A stretch of 64,000 bases of DNA from Pseudomonas asplenii (GCF_900105475.1 NZ_LT629777.1:4898001-4962000), one strand, 5' to 3'. Positions 27,409-37,586 are shown, counted from the stretch's first letter. A program made the numbers and translations. Notes: a model not told the origin generated them from the sequence alone.

Positions 27409-29826
27409 ATGAAACAACCTTCCCGGGCCAGTGGCCTCACCCGATTCATTCTCTACGGACTGGGCATTATCATCGCCCTGCTCGGCCTGATCCTGGCAGC
27501 AGGCGGTGTGCGCCTGGTGATGCTGGGCGGCAGCGGCTACTTCCTGATTGGCGGGCTGGCCATGGCTATCGCCGGTGTCCTGATCGCCCGCCGCAAGCCG
27601 GCCGGTGCCTGGCTGTTCGCCGCATTCCTGGTCGGCACCGCGCTTTGGGCGTTGGTGGACACTGATCGCAGCTTCTGGCCGATGTTCTCCCGCCTGTTCA
27701 TGTTCAGCGTCATCGGCCTGGTGGTCGCACTGGTCTACCCGAGCCTGGTGCGCGCCTCCGGCCGCAGCGCCGGACGTGGCGCCTACGGCCTGGCCGGGGT
27801 GCTGGCGATTGCACTGGTCTGGGCGGTGGGCAACATGTTCGTCGCGCATCCGAGCGTGCCGGCCACCGGTAACGGGCCGGCGCTGACACCGGTTGATCCG
27901 GCCAAGGCACAGAAGGATTGGGCGCACTACGGCAACACCGAGGGTGGCAGCCGCTTCGCGGCGCTGGATCAGATCAACCGCACCAACATCAATCAGTTGA
28001 AGGTGGCCTGGACCTATCACACCGGCGATGTGGCCATCAGCGACGGCAACGGCGCCGAAGACCAGCTGACACCGCTGCAGGTTGGCGACAAGGTGTTCAT
28101 CTGCACCCCACACAACAACCTGATCGCGCTGGATGCCGACACCGGCAAGGAGTTGTGGAAGAACCCGATCAACGCCCAGTCCAAGGTCTGGCAGCGTTGC
28201 CGCGGCATGGCGTACTTCGATGCGAGCCAGCCGGTGCAGCAGCCAACTCAACCGAACAGCGTGCCGGTGATCGCCGCCACTGTGCCGGCTGGCGCCAATT
28301 GCCAGCGGCGCCTGCTGACCAACACCATCGACGCCCGCCTGATCGCGGTGGACGCCGACACCGGTGCCTTCTGCGAAGGTTTCGGCAACCATGGCCAGGT
28401 CGACCTGAAGGCCGGCCTCGGCGATGTGCCGGACTCCTACTACCAACTGTCGTCCGCGCCGCTGATGGCTGGTACCACCGTGGTGGTCGGCGGGCGTGTC
28501 GCCGACAACGTCCAGACCGACATGCCCGGTGGCGTGATCCGCGGTTTCGACGTGATTACCGGCGCCATGCGCTGGGCGTTCGATCCGGGCAACCCGCAAG
28601 ACAAGCAGGCGCCCACTGACGGCAAGACCTACGTGCGCAGCACCCCGAACAGCTGGGCGCCGATGTCGTACGATCCGGCGATGAACACCGTGTTCTTGCC
28701 GATGGGCAGCTCGTCTACCGATATCTACGGTGTCGAGCGCACCGCCCTGAACCACAAGTACGGTGCCTCGATCCTCGCGCTGGACGCCAGCACGGGCGCC
28801 GAGAAGTGGGTCTACCAGACCGTGCACAACGACCTCTGGGACTTCGACCTGCCGATGCAGCCGAGCCTGATCGACTTCACCAGAGATGACGGCAAGCAAG
28901 TACCGGCCGTCGTCATCGGCACCAAGGCCGGGCAGATCTACGTGCTCGACAGGGCCACCGGCTAGCCGCTGACCCGGGTCGAGGAAGTGCCGGTCAAGGC
29001 CGCCAACATTCCCAACGAGCCCTACTCGCTGACCCAGCCCAAATCGGTGGGTATGCCGCAGATCGGTGCCCAGACCCTGACCGAATCGGACATGTGGGGC
29101 GCGACCCCGTTCGATCAGTTGCTGTGCCGTATCGACTTCAAGAAGATGCGCTACGACGGCCTCTACACCGCGCCGGGCACTGACCTGTCGCTGAGCTTTC
29201 CGGGCTCCCTGGGCGGCATGAACTGGGGCAGTCTGTCGACCGACCCGGTGAATGGTTTCATCTTCGTCAACGACATGCGCCTGGGCCTGTGGATCCAGAT
29301 GATCCCCTCGGTCAACAAGGGCTCGGCGGCGGGTGGTGGTGAAGCGTTGAACACCGGCATGGGCGCGGTACCGCTCAAGGGCACGCCCTATGCGGTGAAC
29401 AAGAACCGCTTCCTCTCGGTCGCCGGCATTCCGTGCCAGGCGCCGCCTTATGGCACCCTGACCGCCATTGATATGAAGACCCGCCAGATCGCCTGGCAGG
29501 TCCCGGTCGGCACCGTAGAAGACACCGGCCCGCTGGGCATCCGCATGCACCTGCCGCTGCCGATCGGCCTGCCGACCCTCGGCGGCACCCTGTCGACCCA
29601 GGGCGGCCTGGTGTTCATCGCCGGTACCCAGGACTTCTACCTGCGCGCCTTCGACAGCGGCAACGGCAAGGAAATCTGGAAATCCCGCCTGCCCGTGGGC
29701 AGCCAGGGCGGCCCGATGACCTACGTCTCACCCAAGACCGGCAAGCAGTATGTGGTGATTACCGCCGGTGGCGCGCGGCAATCGACCGATCGTGGGGATT
29801 ACGTCATGGCATACGCCTTGCCGTGA
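27409..29826 (+). pseudogene. gcd: Membrane PQQ glucose dehydrogenase interrupted by in-frame TAG
   Basis: The frame encodes a full 805-codon quinoprotein glucose dehydrogenase: five N-terminal TM helices (residues 10-145), then an eight-bladed PQQ propeller (HYGNTEGGSRFAALDQIN, LWDFDLPMQPSL and so on). Codon 519 is TAG (28963-28965) in DRATG-TAG-PLTRVEE; homologues carry Lys or Gln there, so one base change would do it. The reading frame continues to a normal stop at 29826 with no other damage. Gcd oxidises glucose to gluconate in the periplasm and feeds ubiquinone. The product should be truncated and inactive unless suppressed or the base is an error. Confidence 0.92.
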
Positions 29827-29856
29827 TCCACCTGCCCTCCTGCGGCGGGTAAACAG

Positions 29857-29892
29857 GTCTTGCGGGGCGGCTTCACGCCAGCCCCGCAAGAC
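29857..29892. terminator. Strong hairpin after gcd (candidate terminator)
   Basis: A perfect 12-bp stem (GTCTTGCGGGGC and GCCCCGCAAGAC) has a 12-base loop and sits 31 bp after the gcd stop. It lacks a T-run (atccctgt follows), so termination may need Rho, or it may be a bidirectional structure. Confidence 0.45.
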
Positions 29893-30004
29893 ATCCCTGT
29901 ACCGCGCGGGTAACGGGCGGATACAAACCTTCACAATCACTCACATCCCTGTCGACCGTTGCGAGGCACACTGAGCGTCCTGCAATGATTCCTGTCGAGT
30001 CCAC

Positions 30005-31525
30005 ATGCCCTCTTCTCACCCCTCGGCCAAACGCTGGCTGATCCTGTTTGCCGTGATGCTGGCTTTCCTGCCGGTGGTGATCGACATGACGATCCTGCAC
30101 ATCGCCATTCCGTCGCTGACCCTGGCTTTGCAGGCATCAGGCACCGAAGTCCTCTGGATTATCGATATCTACCCGCTGCTGATGGCCGGATTGCTGGTGC
30201 CGATGGGGACCCTGGCCGATCGCATTGGCAATCGGCGCATCCTGTTGAGCGGGCTATTGATATTCGGCGTTGCGTCCCTGCTGGCCGCCTTTGCCCAGAC
30301 GCCGGCCATGCTCATTGGTGCTCGGGTCCTGCTCGCGCTGGGCGGGTCGATGATCATGCCTTGTGTGCTGGGGATCATCCGCCGGACCTTCGAGGATGAA
30401 CAGGAACGGGCCATGGCGTTGGGTCTGTGGGGCACCGTCGGTGCCGCAGGGGCAGCGGTCGGGCCGTTGATCGGTGGCGGACTGCTGGAGCATTTCTGGT
30501 GGGGCTCGGTATTCCTGATCAATGTTCCGGTCGTGCTGATCGTGGTCGTGTTTGCGTCTGTATTGTTGCCTCGCCGCGAAATCACCACGCCAGGCGGTTG
30601 GGCCTTCGGTCAGGCGCTGATCCTCATTGCCGGTATCATTTCAGTGGTGTATGGCATCAAGGCCGGTGTCGGCGCCACGCAATCCCTGGCACTCACCGTC
30701 TCGATTCTGGTTTTCGGCCTGGCGTTGCTGGCCGTGTTCGCCCGCCTGCAACTGCGGGCGCAAAATCCGATGCTGGATCTGTCGCTGTTCTCGCATCCGG
30801 CGATCCTGGCGGGCATGATCATGGCGATTGTCACCTGCGGCGCATTGGCTGGCGTGGAGCTGACCCTCGCCCAGGAACTGCAGTACGTATTGGGCAAGAC
30901 GCCGTTGCAGGCCGGGATTTTCATGATCCCGATCATGACGGCAGCCGCCATCGGCGGCCCCTGCGCCGGCTACCTGAGCAACCTGTTCGGTCTGCGCCTG
31001 GTTGCCAGCCTGTCACTGGTCATTTCTGCGGTGGTGCTCGCGCTGCTGGCCCAGGCCGACTTCCATCATCCCGGCGTCTGGGTGCCGGCGTTGCTGGGCA
31101 TGCTGGGGCTGGTGCTGAGCACCGGGCTCACGGCCTCTTCCATCGCCATCATGGGCTCGGTCGAGGCCAGCAAGGGCGGTGCGGCGGGTTCGCTGGAAGT
31201 GACAGGCTATGAGTTGGGCAGCGGGCTGGGGATCACCTTTTTTGGCGTGTTCATGTCCAGGGTGTTCGCACGGACGCTCGAACTGCCGCCGCAGCTTGAG
31301 CAACCGCTGGCGACCCAGGCTACCCGTTCCATCGGGGATGCCCACGTCGTGGCACAACAGCTGGACGCAGACCAGGCAAGCGCACTGATCGAAGCGGCGA
31401 AGGTGGCCTTCTCGACCACCCACTCGGTTCTGTTGACCACCTCGGCCGTGCTGATCGGCGTGCTGGCGGTGATCGTATTCTTCATGCTTGCCAACTACGC
31501 GCCGAAGAGCGCCACACACGGCTAA
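30005..31525 (+). CDS. DHA2-family MFS efflux transporter (SmvA-like)
   Basis: This 506-residue protein has 14 expected TM helices. Motif A-like GTLADRIGNRRILL, motif C-like GLWGTVGAAGAAVGPLIGGG and the opening MTILHIAIPSL fit the DHA2 drug:H+ antiporters (SmvA, methyl-viologen and quaternary-cation export). The substrate cannot be told. The start has no strong ribosome site. The gene is convergent with the SnoaL-like gene. Confidence 0.85.
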   Translation: MPSSHPSAKRWLILFAVMLAFLPVVIDMTILHIAIPSLTLALQASGTEVLWIIDIYPLLMAGLLVPMGTLADRIGNRRILLSGLLIFGVASLLAAFAQTPAMLIGARVLLALGGSMIMPCVLGIIRRTFEDEQERAMALGLWGTVGAAGAAVGPLIGGGLLEHFWWGSVFLINVPVVLIVVVFASVLLPRREITTPGGWAFGQALILIAGIISVVYGIKAGVGATQSLALTVSILVFGLALLAVFARLQLRAQNPMLDLSLFSHPAILAGMIMAIVTCGALAGVELTLAQELQYVLGKTPLQAGIFMIPIMTAAAIGGPCAGYLSNLFGLRLVASLSLVISAVVLALLAQADFHHPGVWVPALLGMLGLVLSTGLTASSIAIMGSVEASKGGAAGSLEVTGYELGSGLGITFFGVFMSRVFARTLELPPQLEQPLATQATRSIGDAHVVAQQLDADQASALIEAAKVAFSTTHSVLLTTSAVLIGVLAVIVFFMLANYAPKSATHG

Positions 31526-31538
31526 CAGCACGCCGCAA

Positions 31539-32060
31539 TCAGTTGGCGGCGTGTTTGGCCTGCACTTCCGGCATCGCCGAAGAGTGATGATTGAGGATCT
31601 TCCACTGGCCGTTCAGTTGCTCGTAGACGAAGGTGTAGCGTGCCTGCACCTGGCGAGTCGCACCGTCGGCTCCGGTCAGGAGGAAGGTGTACACGCCGCT
31701 GTCGATGGCCACGTCATTGCCCAGTCGGTGGATGTCACGGTAGTTGATCTGCCCGATCGGCTTGAGTGCCAGGAAGTGGTCGAAGTAGTCCTTGATCTGC
31801 GCCGGTGTCGTACGCACCTGGTTGGAAACCGTCGGCTGCAGCATGGCATCCGGCGCGTAGAGGTCTACCACCGCCTGGGCGCTGCCACTCTTCAGGGCCG
31901 CATTCCAGCGGTCGAACAGGCCGGCGATTTCACGGTCTTTCTGGTTGCTCGGCTGGGTGGCAACGTCGTTATAGACATACGGTGTGGTTTCAGCAGCCTG
32001 GGCAAACGGGGCGCTGAGGGCCACCAGCAGAACAAGGGCCGAGGTCTTCATTTTCATCAT
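31539..32060 (-). CDS. Secreted SnoaL/SgcJ-like protein
   Basis: This 173-residue protein has a signal peptide (MMKMKTSALVLLVALSAPFA, cleavage after AQA) followed by a SgcJ/EcaC-type cone fold (LFDRWNAALKSGSAQAVVDL, FVYEQLNGQWKILNHHSS). The ATG at 32060 has GGAG six bases upstream. Members bind small molecules or have unknown roles. It is divergent from the NarX-like kinase operon. Confidence 0.8.
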   Translation of the reverse strand: MMKMKTSALVLLVALSAPFAQAAETTPYVYNDVATQPSNQKDREIAGLFDRWNAALKSGSAQAVVDLYAPDAMLQPTVSNQVRTTPAQIKDYFDHFLALKPIGQINYRDIHRLGNDVAIDSGVYTFLLTGADGATRQVQARYTFVYEQLNGQWKILNHHSSAMPEVQAKHAAN

Positions 32061-32234
32061 GCAACTCTCCAGTGATGTCCGATGGCTGTACTTTGCCAAG
32101 CGCCACCCGCCCCGCCATCGGCCAACCGGAGTCTTTTACCTATGCCATTCGGCAGATAGCCCCCGGCCCGGTTACACGGTTTAATAGCGCCCTCGCCCGT
32201 ACGGGCACGCCTCCCGAAGTGTCGGAGCCCGACC

Positions 32235-33419
32235 ATGCAAAACCTGCCTCATGATCCGGGCAGCGCCCTGGCCATCCGGACCCAGTACCGGCAGTCACAG
32301 AGTCGCGCGGCGCGCCTGCGGCTGCTGGTCGATACCGGTCAGGAACTGACCCGGCTGTCCCCGATCGCCATGCGCGAGCGCGTCCTGACCCGCGCCTGCG
32401 CCTTTCTCGCGATGGACCATGGCGTTTTGCTGGAGCGTGACGCCGATGGACGAGTCAGCAGCACCGCCAGCCAGGGCAGCCAGGAACGCCTGGATAGCCT
32501 CGGCGATCAGATCGATACCGCGATGCGCAGCCCCTGTTGGCTGGAGCAGCCGGGCGCGCTGTTGTCCCAGGTACTGCGAGTACCGCTGCGCGGTGGCGAC
32601 GGCCAGACCTTCGGTATTCTGCTGCTGGCCAACAGCACCCGTATCGGCGCTCCCGACAACGAAGACCTCGAGTCCCTGCAACTGCTCGCCACCCTGCTGG
32701 CCGCGCATCTGGAAAACGACCGCCTGCTGAGCACCCTGATCGTGCGTGACCGTACCCTCTCGGACCTGGTCAACCGACTGTTCCGGGCCCAGGAAGACGA
32801 ACGCAAGCGCGTGGCCTATGACCTGCATGACGGCCTGGCGCAGACCCTTGCCGGATTGCACCAGCGCCTGCAAGGCTTCGCCGGCCGCTGCCCGCCACTT
32901 CCCCAGGCGCTGGACACGGACCTGCAGGCGATCCTGACCCTGGCGCAGCATTGCGTGGTCGAGGGCCGACAGTTGATCGCCGGCCTGCGCCCCACCGTGC
33001 TCGACGATTTTGGCTTGCTGACTGCACTCGACAAGGAAGCCGATCGTCTGCGGGATGCCGGGATCAACGTGCAATGGATGGCTCGCTGCCCGGCACGCCT
33101 GCCAGGCTCGGTGGAGATCGCCCTGTTCCGGATCGCCCAGGAAGGTATCAACAATATTCTCAAACATGCCCAGGCCAGCCAGGTCCAACTGGCCCTGGAA
33201 CTGAGCGAGGGCCAGGCCTGCTTGCGCGTGGCCGATAACGGCAAGGGCTTTGCCCCGGAGCAACCACTCGACAGCCACGACGCCCGACACCTGGGACTGG
33301 CGACGATGCAGGAGCGCGCCAGCCTGCTCGGTGGAACATTCACCTGCATCAGCAACGCCCGGCACGGCACGCAACTGGTGGTCGACGTGCCCTGCATTCT
33401 GGAGGAACCCCATCAATGA
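32235..33419 (+). CDS. NarX-type histidine kinase with GAF sensor
   Basis: This 394-residue cytosolic kinase has an N-terminal GAF-like domain (about 25-165), a HisKA_3 dimerisation helix with phospho-acceptor His198 in ERKRVAYDLHDGLAQTL, and an HATPase (FRIAQEGINNILKHAQAS, VADNGKGF, HLGLATMQERASLLGG). There is no membrane segment, so it senses a cytoplasmic signal. Its stop overlaps the start of the response regulator gene by four bases, so they form a pair. The ligand is unknown. Confidence 0.9.
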   Translation: MQNLPHDPGSALAIRTQYRQSQSRAARLRLLVDTGQELTRLSPIAMRERVLTRACAFLAMDHGVLLERDADGRVSSTASQGSQERLDSLGDQIDTAMRSPCWLEQPGALLSQVLRVPLRGGDGQTFGILLLANSTRIGAPDNEDLESLQLLATLLAAHLENDRLLSTLIVRDRTLSDLVNRLFRAQEDERKRVAYDLHDGLAQTLAGLHQRLQGFAGRCPPLPQALDTDLQAILTLAQHCVVEGRQLIAGLRPTVLDDFGLLTALDKEADRLRDAGINVQWMARCPARLPGSVEIALFRIAQEGINNILKHAQASQVQLALELSEGQACLRVADNGKGFAPEQPLDSHDARHLGLATMQERASLLGGTFTCISNARHGTQLVVDVPCILEEPHQ

Positions 33420-34069
33420 CAGCCGTCCTGCGCCTGGTTCTGGCCGACGATCATGAAGTCACCCGCACCGGCTTCGTCGCCCTGCTCGCCGGCCATCCGC
33501 AATTCGACGTGGTTGGCCAGGCCTGCGACGGCCAGGAAGCCATCGAACTGTGTGAACGACTGCAACCCGACATCGCCATCCTCGACATCCGCATGCCGGT
33601 GCTCAACGGTTTGGGCGCGGCCCGCATCCTTCAGCAGAAGCAGCCGACGCTGAAAGTGGTGATGTTCACCATGGACGACAGCCCGGACCACCTGGAAGCG
33701 GCCATGCAGGCCGGCGCCGTGGGTTATCTGCTCAAGGATGCTCGTCGCGACGAGGTGATCGAGGCCCTGCAACGTGTCGCGCGCGGCGAAGAGGCGCTCA
33801 ACAGTGCGGTCAGCGCCCGCCTGCTGCGGCGCATGACCGAACGCCACGGCAGTGGTGCACCCACCAGCGAAAACCTCACCGCCCGCGAACGCCAGGTGCT
33901 CGGGCTGGTCGCGGGCGGGCTGAGCAACCGTGAAATCGGCGAGAAACTGGGTATTACCACCGGGACCGCCAAGGCCCATGTCGAACGGGTCATTGGCAAG
34001 CTCGGCGCTGCGGACCGGACCCAGGCCGCCGTTCGGGGCATCGCCTTGGGCCTGGTGGCGCAACCATGA
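33416..34069 (+). CDS. NarL/LuxR-type response regulator
   Basis: This 217-residue protein has a REC domain with the phospho-Asp in AILDIRMPVLNGL and the phospho-switch Lys in YLLKDARRDEV. The C-terminal LuxR HTH reads LTARERQVLGLVAGG followed by SNREIGEKLGIT. It overlaps the kinase gene upstream and the hybrid kinase gene downstream (ATGA). It is the transcriptional output of the GAF kinase. Confidence 0.92.
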   Translation: MTAVLRLVLADDHEVTRTGFVALLAGHPQFDVVGQACDGQEAIELCERLQPDIAILDIRMPVLNGLGAARILQQKQPTLKVVMFTMDDSPDHLEAAMQAGAVGYLLKDARRDEVIEALQRVARGEEALNSAVSARLLRRMTERHGSGAPTSENLTARERQVLGLVAGGLSNREIGEKLGITTGTAKAHVERVIGKLGAADRTQAAVRGIALGLVAQP

Positions 34070-36393
34070 GGCTGTTGCCCGCGCGCCGCTGGATCGACCT
34101 GCCGCTACGGGACAAGGCGCTGGTGGTGATTTCCCTGCCCCTGGTGATTCTGTTGATGTCGCTGGTGCTGATCTACATCACCGAACGCCAGACCGCCCAT
34201 GCCGAAGAAGACGTGCGGCGGGTGTTGCGCGTACAGGGCGATATCCAGACCGTGCATACCCTGCTCGCCGAAGCAGCCGCCAGCGTACGCGGCTACCTGC
34301 TGACCCAGCGCGAGGATTTTCTGCCGAGCTATCTGAAAGTCCGGCCGCAGATCGACGCAGCCCTGCAACGCCTGAACCGCAACGTGCGTGACGAGCGCGT
34401 GCGCCGGCAACTGGCAGCCATCGAACCGTTGATCAACAGCAAGATCGCCGGCCTGGAAGAGATGCTTGACGAACACAGCAACAAGCCGGAGACGATCACC
34501 CCGATCCTGATCAGCAACAAGCACATCCTCGACGAGTTGCGCGAACATATCGGCACCATCCTCACCCTTGAGGACACCTTGCTGGCCGAACGTACCGCAG
34601 CGGCCGCCGAGACGCGCCAGCGCCTGTTGCTCTCGACGTTGCTGGCGGCGTTCTGTGGCCTGTTCGGCGCCATCGTCGCCGTGCTGTTTCTGTCCAAGGG
34701 CATCGTCGCGCGGGTGCAGCAGGTCAAGGGCAATGCGCAACGCCTGGCGCTGGGCCAACCCCTGCAACCACAACCGCCGGAACACGACGAAATCGGCCAG
34801 CTCGGCACCCGTCTGGTGGAGGCCGGGTTGCTGCTGGCCGAACGCGAGCGGGCGCTGCGAGACAATGAAGAGCGGCTGAGGCTGATCATCGATGGCGTCA
34901 AGGACTATGGCATCTTCGCCCTCGACACCGAGGGTTTCGTCACCAGTTGGAACGCCGGCGCCGAGCGGATCAAGGGCTACACCGAACAGGAAATCATCGG
35001 CCAGCATTTCTCGCTCTTCTACCTGCCGCAGGAATGCCCGGAGCATCCCGAGCATGCACTGCGCGAGGCGACCCGCGATGGTCACTACATGGAAGAAGCC
35101 TGGCGCATTCGCAAGAATGGCAGCCGCTTCTGGGCCAGCGTGGTGATCACCGCCCAATACGACAGCCGCGGGGCGTTGCGCGGTTTCTCCAAGATCACCC
35201 GCGACATCACCGACCGCCGCACAGCCGAGATTGCGCTGGGCACCGCCCGCGAGGAAGCCGAACGGGCCAGCCGCGCCAAAAGCGAGTTTCTCTCGCGCAT
35301 GAGCCATGAGCTGCGCACCCCGCTCAACTCGATCCTGGGTTTTGCGCAACTGCTGGAGATGGAGGCGCAGCCGGGGCAGCAAGCCAATATCCTGCACATT
35401 CTCCGGGGCGGCAAACACTTGCTGGGGCTGATCAACGAGGTGTTGGACATCGCCCGTATCGAAGCCGGACACCTGCAGTTGAACCTCGAATCGGTGCCGT
35501 TGATATCGGTGCTGCAGGAAGCGCTGACGCTGGTATCACCGATGGCCACCAGTGCCGGCATTCGTCTGCTGCCACTGCCAGCACTGCCGGCCGACAGCGG
35601 CATCGTCGCCGACCGCCAGCGCCTGACCCAGGTGCTGCTCAATCTGCTGTCCAATGCCATCAAGTACAACCGGCCTGAAGGCCAGGTCAGCATCGACGTC
35701 AGCGTCGATCAACAACGCATCGCCGTGTCGGTCAGCGATACCGGCAAGGGCATTGCTGCCGAGCGCCTGGGGCAGTTGTTCACGCCGTTCGAACGCCTGG
35801 ATATCGACCCGAACATCGAAGGCAGCGGCCTCGGGCTGGCGTTGAGCAAGAACCTGCTGGAAATGATGCAAGGCAGCCTGGCCGTGCAGAGCCAGCCAGG
35901 CCTGGGCTCCCGATTTACCCTTGAGTTGCCGTTCGTGCGCCTGCAGGACACCCCAGTGCCTGCGGCTGAACCGATCGCTCCCCCTGCCGAGCCCGCTGCT
36001 CCCGGCCTCCCGACCTGGCGCGGTCAGGTGCTGTGCATCGAGAACCAGCTGTCGAGCCTGGCACTGATCGAAACCCTGTTGCAGAGGCGCCCGGGGATCA
36101 GGCTGTTGTCGAGCATGCAAGGGCAACTGGGGTTCGACCTGGCCGCGCAGCATGCGCCCCAACTGATCCTGCTCGACGTGACCCTGCCGGACATGGACGG
36201 GCTGGCCATCCTGCAACTCCTGCGTCAGTCGCCCATCACCCGCTCGACCCCGGTGCTGATGATGACCGCCGACACCAGCGAGGCTACCCGTCAAGCCTTG
36301 TGCGAAGCCGGTGCGACAGCGGTATTGGGCAAACCGATTCACATTCCCTCGTTCCTCGCCCACCTCGACCAGTACCTTGCGGAGCCCGCGTGA
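34066..36393 (+). CDS. Hybrid histidine kinase: CHASE3-PAS-HisKA-HATPase-REC
   Basis: This 775-residue protein has an N-terminal TM, a CHASE3-like periplasmic segment (about 30-180), a second TM, a HAMP-like linker, a PAS domain (about 275-385, DYGIFALDTEGFVTSWNAG), HisKA (SRMSHELRTPLNSILGF), HATPase (GSGLGLALSKNL) and a C-terminal REC (LILLDVTLPDMDGLAIL). It may pass phosphate to its own REC and to the downstream receiver. Overlapping starts show it is cotranscribed with the GAF kinase pair. Confidence 0.9.
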   Translation: MRLLPARRWIDLPLRDKALVVISLPLVILLMSLVLIYITERQTAHAEEDVRRVLRVQGDIQTVHTLLAEAAASVRGYLLTQREDFLPSYLKVRPQIDAALQRLNRNVRDERVRRQLAAIEPLINSKIAGLEEMLDEHSNKPETITPILISNKHILDELREHIGTILTLEDTLLAERTAAAAETRQRLLLSTLLAAFCGLFGAIVAVLFLSKGIVARVQQVKGNAQRLALGQPLQPQPPEHDEIGQLGTRLVEAGLLLAERERALRDNEERLRLIIDGVKDYGIFALDTEGFVTSWNAGAERIKGYTEQEIIGQHFSLFYLPQECPEHPEHALREATRDGHYMEEAWRIRKNGSRFWASVVITAQYDSRGALRGFSKITRDITDRRTAEIALGTAREEAERASRAKSEFLSRMSHELRTPLNSILGFAQLLEMEAQPGQQANILHILRGGKHLLGLINEVLDIARIEAGHLQLNLESVPLISVLQEALTLVSPMATSAGIRLLPLPALPADSGIVADRQRLTQVLLNLLSNAIKYNRPEGQVSIDVSVDQQRIAVSVSDTGKGIAAERLGQLFTPFERLDIDPNIEGSGLGLALSKNLLEMMQGSLAVQSQPGLGSRFTLELPFVRLQDTPVPAAEPIAPPAEPAAPGLPTWRGQVLCIENQLSSLALIETLLQRRPGIRLLSSMQGQLGFDLAAQHAPQLILLDVTLPDMDGLAILQLLRQSPITRSTPVLMMTADTSEATRQALCEAGATAVLGKPIHIPSFLAHLDQYLAEPA

Positions 36394-36845
36394 ACAACGA
36401 CCTGCGTATTCTGATCATCGACGACCAACGCCCCAACCTCGACCTGATGGAGCAACTGTTGGTGCGCGAAGGCCTGAGCAACGTGCTGAGCAGCACCGAG
36501 CCGTTGCGGACCCTCGACCTGTTCAACAGCTTCGAGCCGGACCTGGTGATTCTCGACCTGCACATGCCGGAGTTCGATGGTTTCGCGATTCTCGAGCAAC
36601 TGAACCGGCGTATTCCGGCGGGCGAGTACCTGCCGATCCTCGTCCTGACTGCCGATGCGACCCGCGACACCCGTCTGCGGGCCCTGGCGCTGGGGGCCAA
36701 GGATTTCATCAGCAAACCGCTGGATGCCCTGGAAACCATGCTGCGGGTGTGGAACCTGCTGGAGACGCGTGCGCTGTATAACACCTTGCGCACGCTGATT
36801 CCGGCGGATCAGATCGCGCTGGTAGGCCCTGGCATCAGGTCATAG
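36390..36845 (+). CDS. Single-domain response regulator
   Basis: This 151-residue receiver has no output domain beyond a short helical tail. Residues are VNNDLRILIIDDQRPN, the phospho-Asp in VILDLHMPEFDGFAIL and Lys in FISKPLDALE. The GTG start at 36390 overlaps the stop of the hybrid kinase gene. It likely receives phosphate from that kinase and acts by protein contact. Its 3' end overlaps the convergent GST gene by 37 bp. Confidence 0.87.
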   Translation: MNNDLRILIIDDQRPNLDLMEQLLVREGLSNVLSSTEPLRTLDLFNSFEPDLVILDLHMPEFDGFAILEQLNRRIPAGEYLPILVLTADATRDTRLRALALGAKDFISKPLDALETMLRVWNLLETRALYNTLRTLIPADQIALVGPGIRS

Positions 36846-37441
36846 GGGTGCTGCCAGCCTGGCATGGCTTGAATGCGCGCTTTCCAGGCCTCGATATTGG
36901 GGAACTCCGACTTGGAGATGCCGGTGTCCTCGGGCATGAAGACATAACCGGCCAGGGACAGATCGGCGATTGTCAGCCGCTCCCCGACCAGAAACGGCGT
37001 CTTGCCAAGGTGGTTATCGACAATCTGATAGGCCGCTCGCACGCGTTCGCGAAAGAACTGGGTGACCGGCGTCTCTCCGGACTTCTGCAGGCCGTACATG
37101 AAGCGCAAGGTTGCGTAGTAACTGGTGAATTTGTGGTTATCGAACAGCATCCAGCGCCAGATCTCCTGGCGTTCTTCTTCATTTTCAGGCCCGAATTTAC
37201 CGGTCACTTGCGCCAGATGATCGAGAATCAGCGCAGACTGTGTCAGCTTCTTGCCCTGATGCTCCAGCACCGGGGCTTCGCCCTGTTCGTTGACCGTCTC
37301 GCGCCACTCCCTGGTCCTGGTCTCCCCGTTCAGGTAGTCGACAAATACCTGCTCCCACTTCTGCTGGGCCAGCGCGAGGAAAAGCGCAACCTTGTACGAG
37401 TTACCCGAAAGCGCGAAGCAATGTAACTTGAACTCTGACAT
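36809..37441 (-). CDS. Glutathione S-transferase family protein
   Basis: This 210-residue protein has an N-terminal thioredoxin-like domain (FKLHCFALSGNSYKVALFLAL; Ser likely the GSH-activating residue) and an all-helical C-domain (LTIADLSLAGYVFMPEDTGI). The ATG at 37441 is preferred over a TTG eight codons upstream. The catalytic substrate is unknown. Confidence 0.88.
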   Translation of the reverse strand: MSEFKLHCFALSGNSYKVALFLALAQQKWEQVFVDYLNGETRTREWRETVNEQGEAPVLEHQGKKLTQSALILDHLAQVTGKFGPENEEERQEIWRWMLFDNHKFTSYYATLRFMYGLQKSGETPVTQFFRERVRAAYQIVDNHLGKTPFLVGERLTIADLSLAGYVFMPEDTGISKSEFPNIEAWKARIQAMPGWQHPYDLMPGPTSAI

Positions 37442-37586
37442 TCTCTGGACGTCCGTATTTTCCAATCATCGGGACGTCACTGTACCCTCTTTCAAGTCGT
37501 TCGGGCTTGTAGCCCACGGCGGCAACACGGCTGAAGCCACCTTCAGGGCAAGGCTTGCCGTTTGGTGCGCTGACCACCCTCGTCAT

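Noticed and set aside
27358-29550. Long open frame antisense to gcd
   Set aside because: It lacks recognisable domains and is a shadow of the conserved gcd sequence.
28987-29826. Separate gene starting at GTG after the gcd TAG
   Set aside because: It is the in-frame continuation of gcd with no ribosome site; a half propeller would not fold alone.
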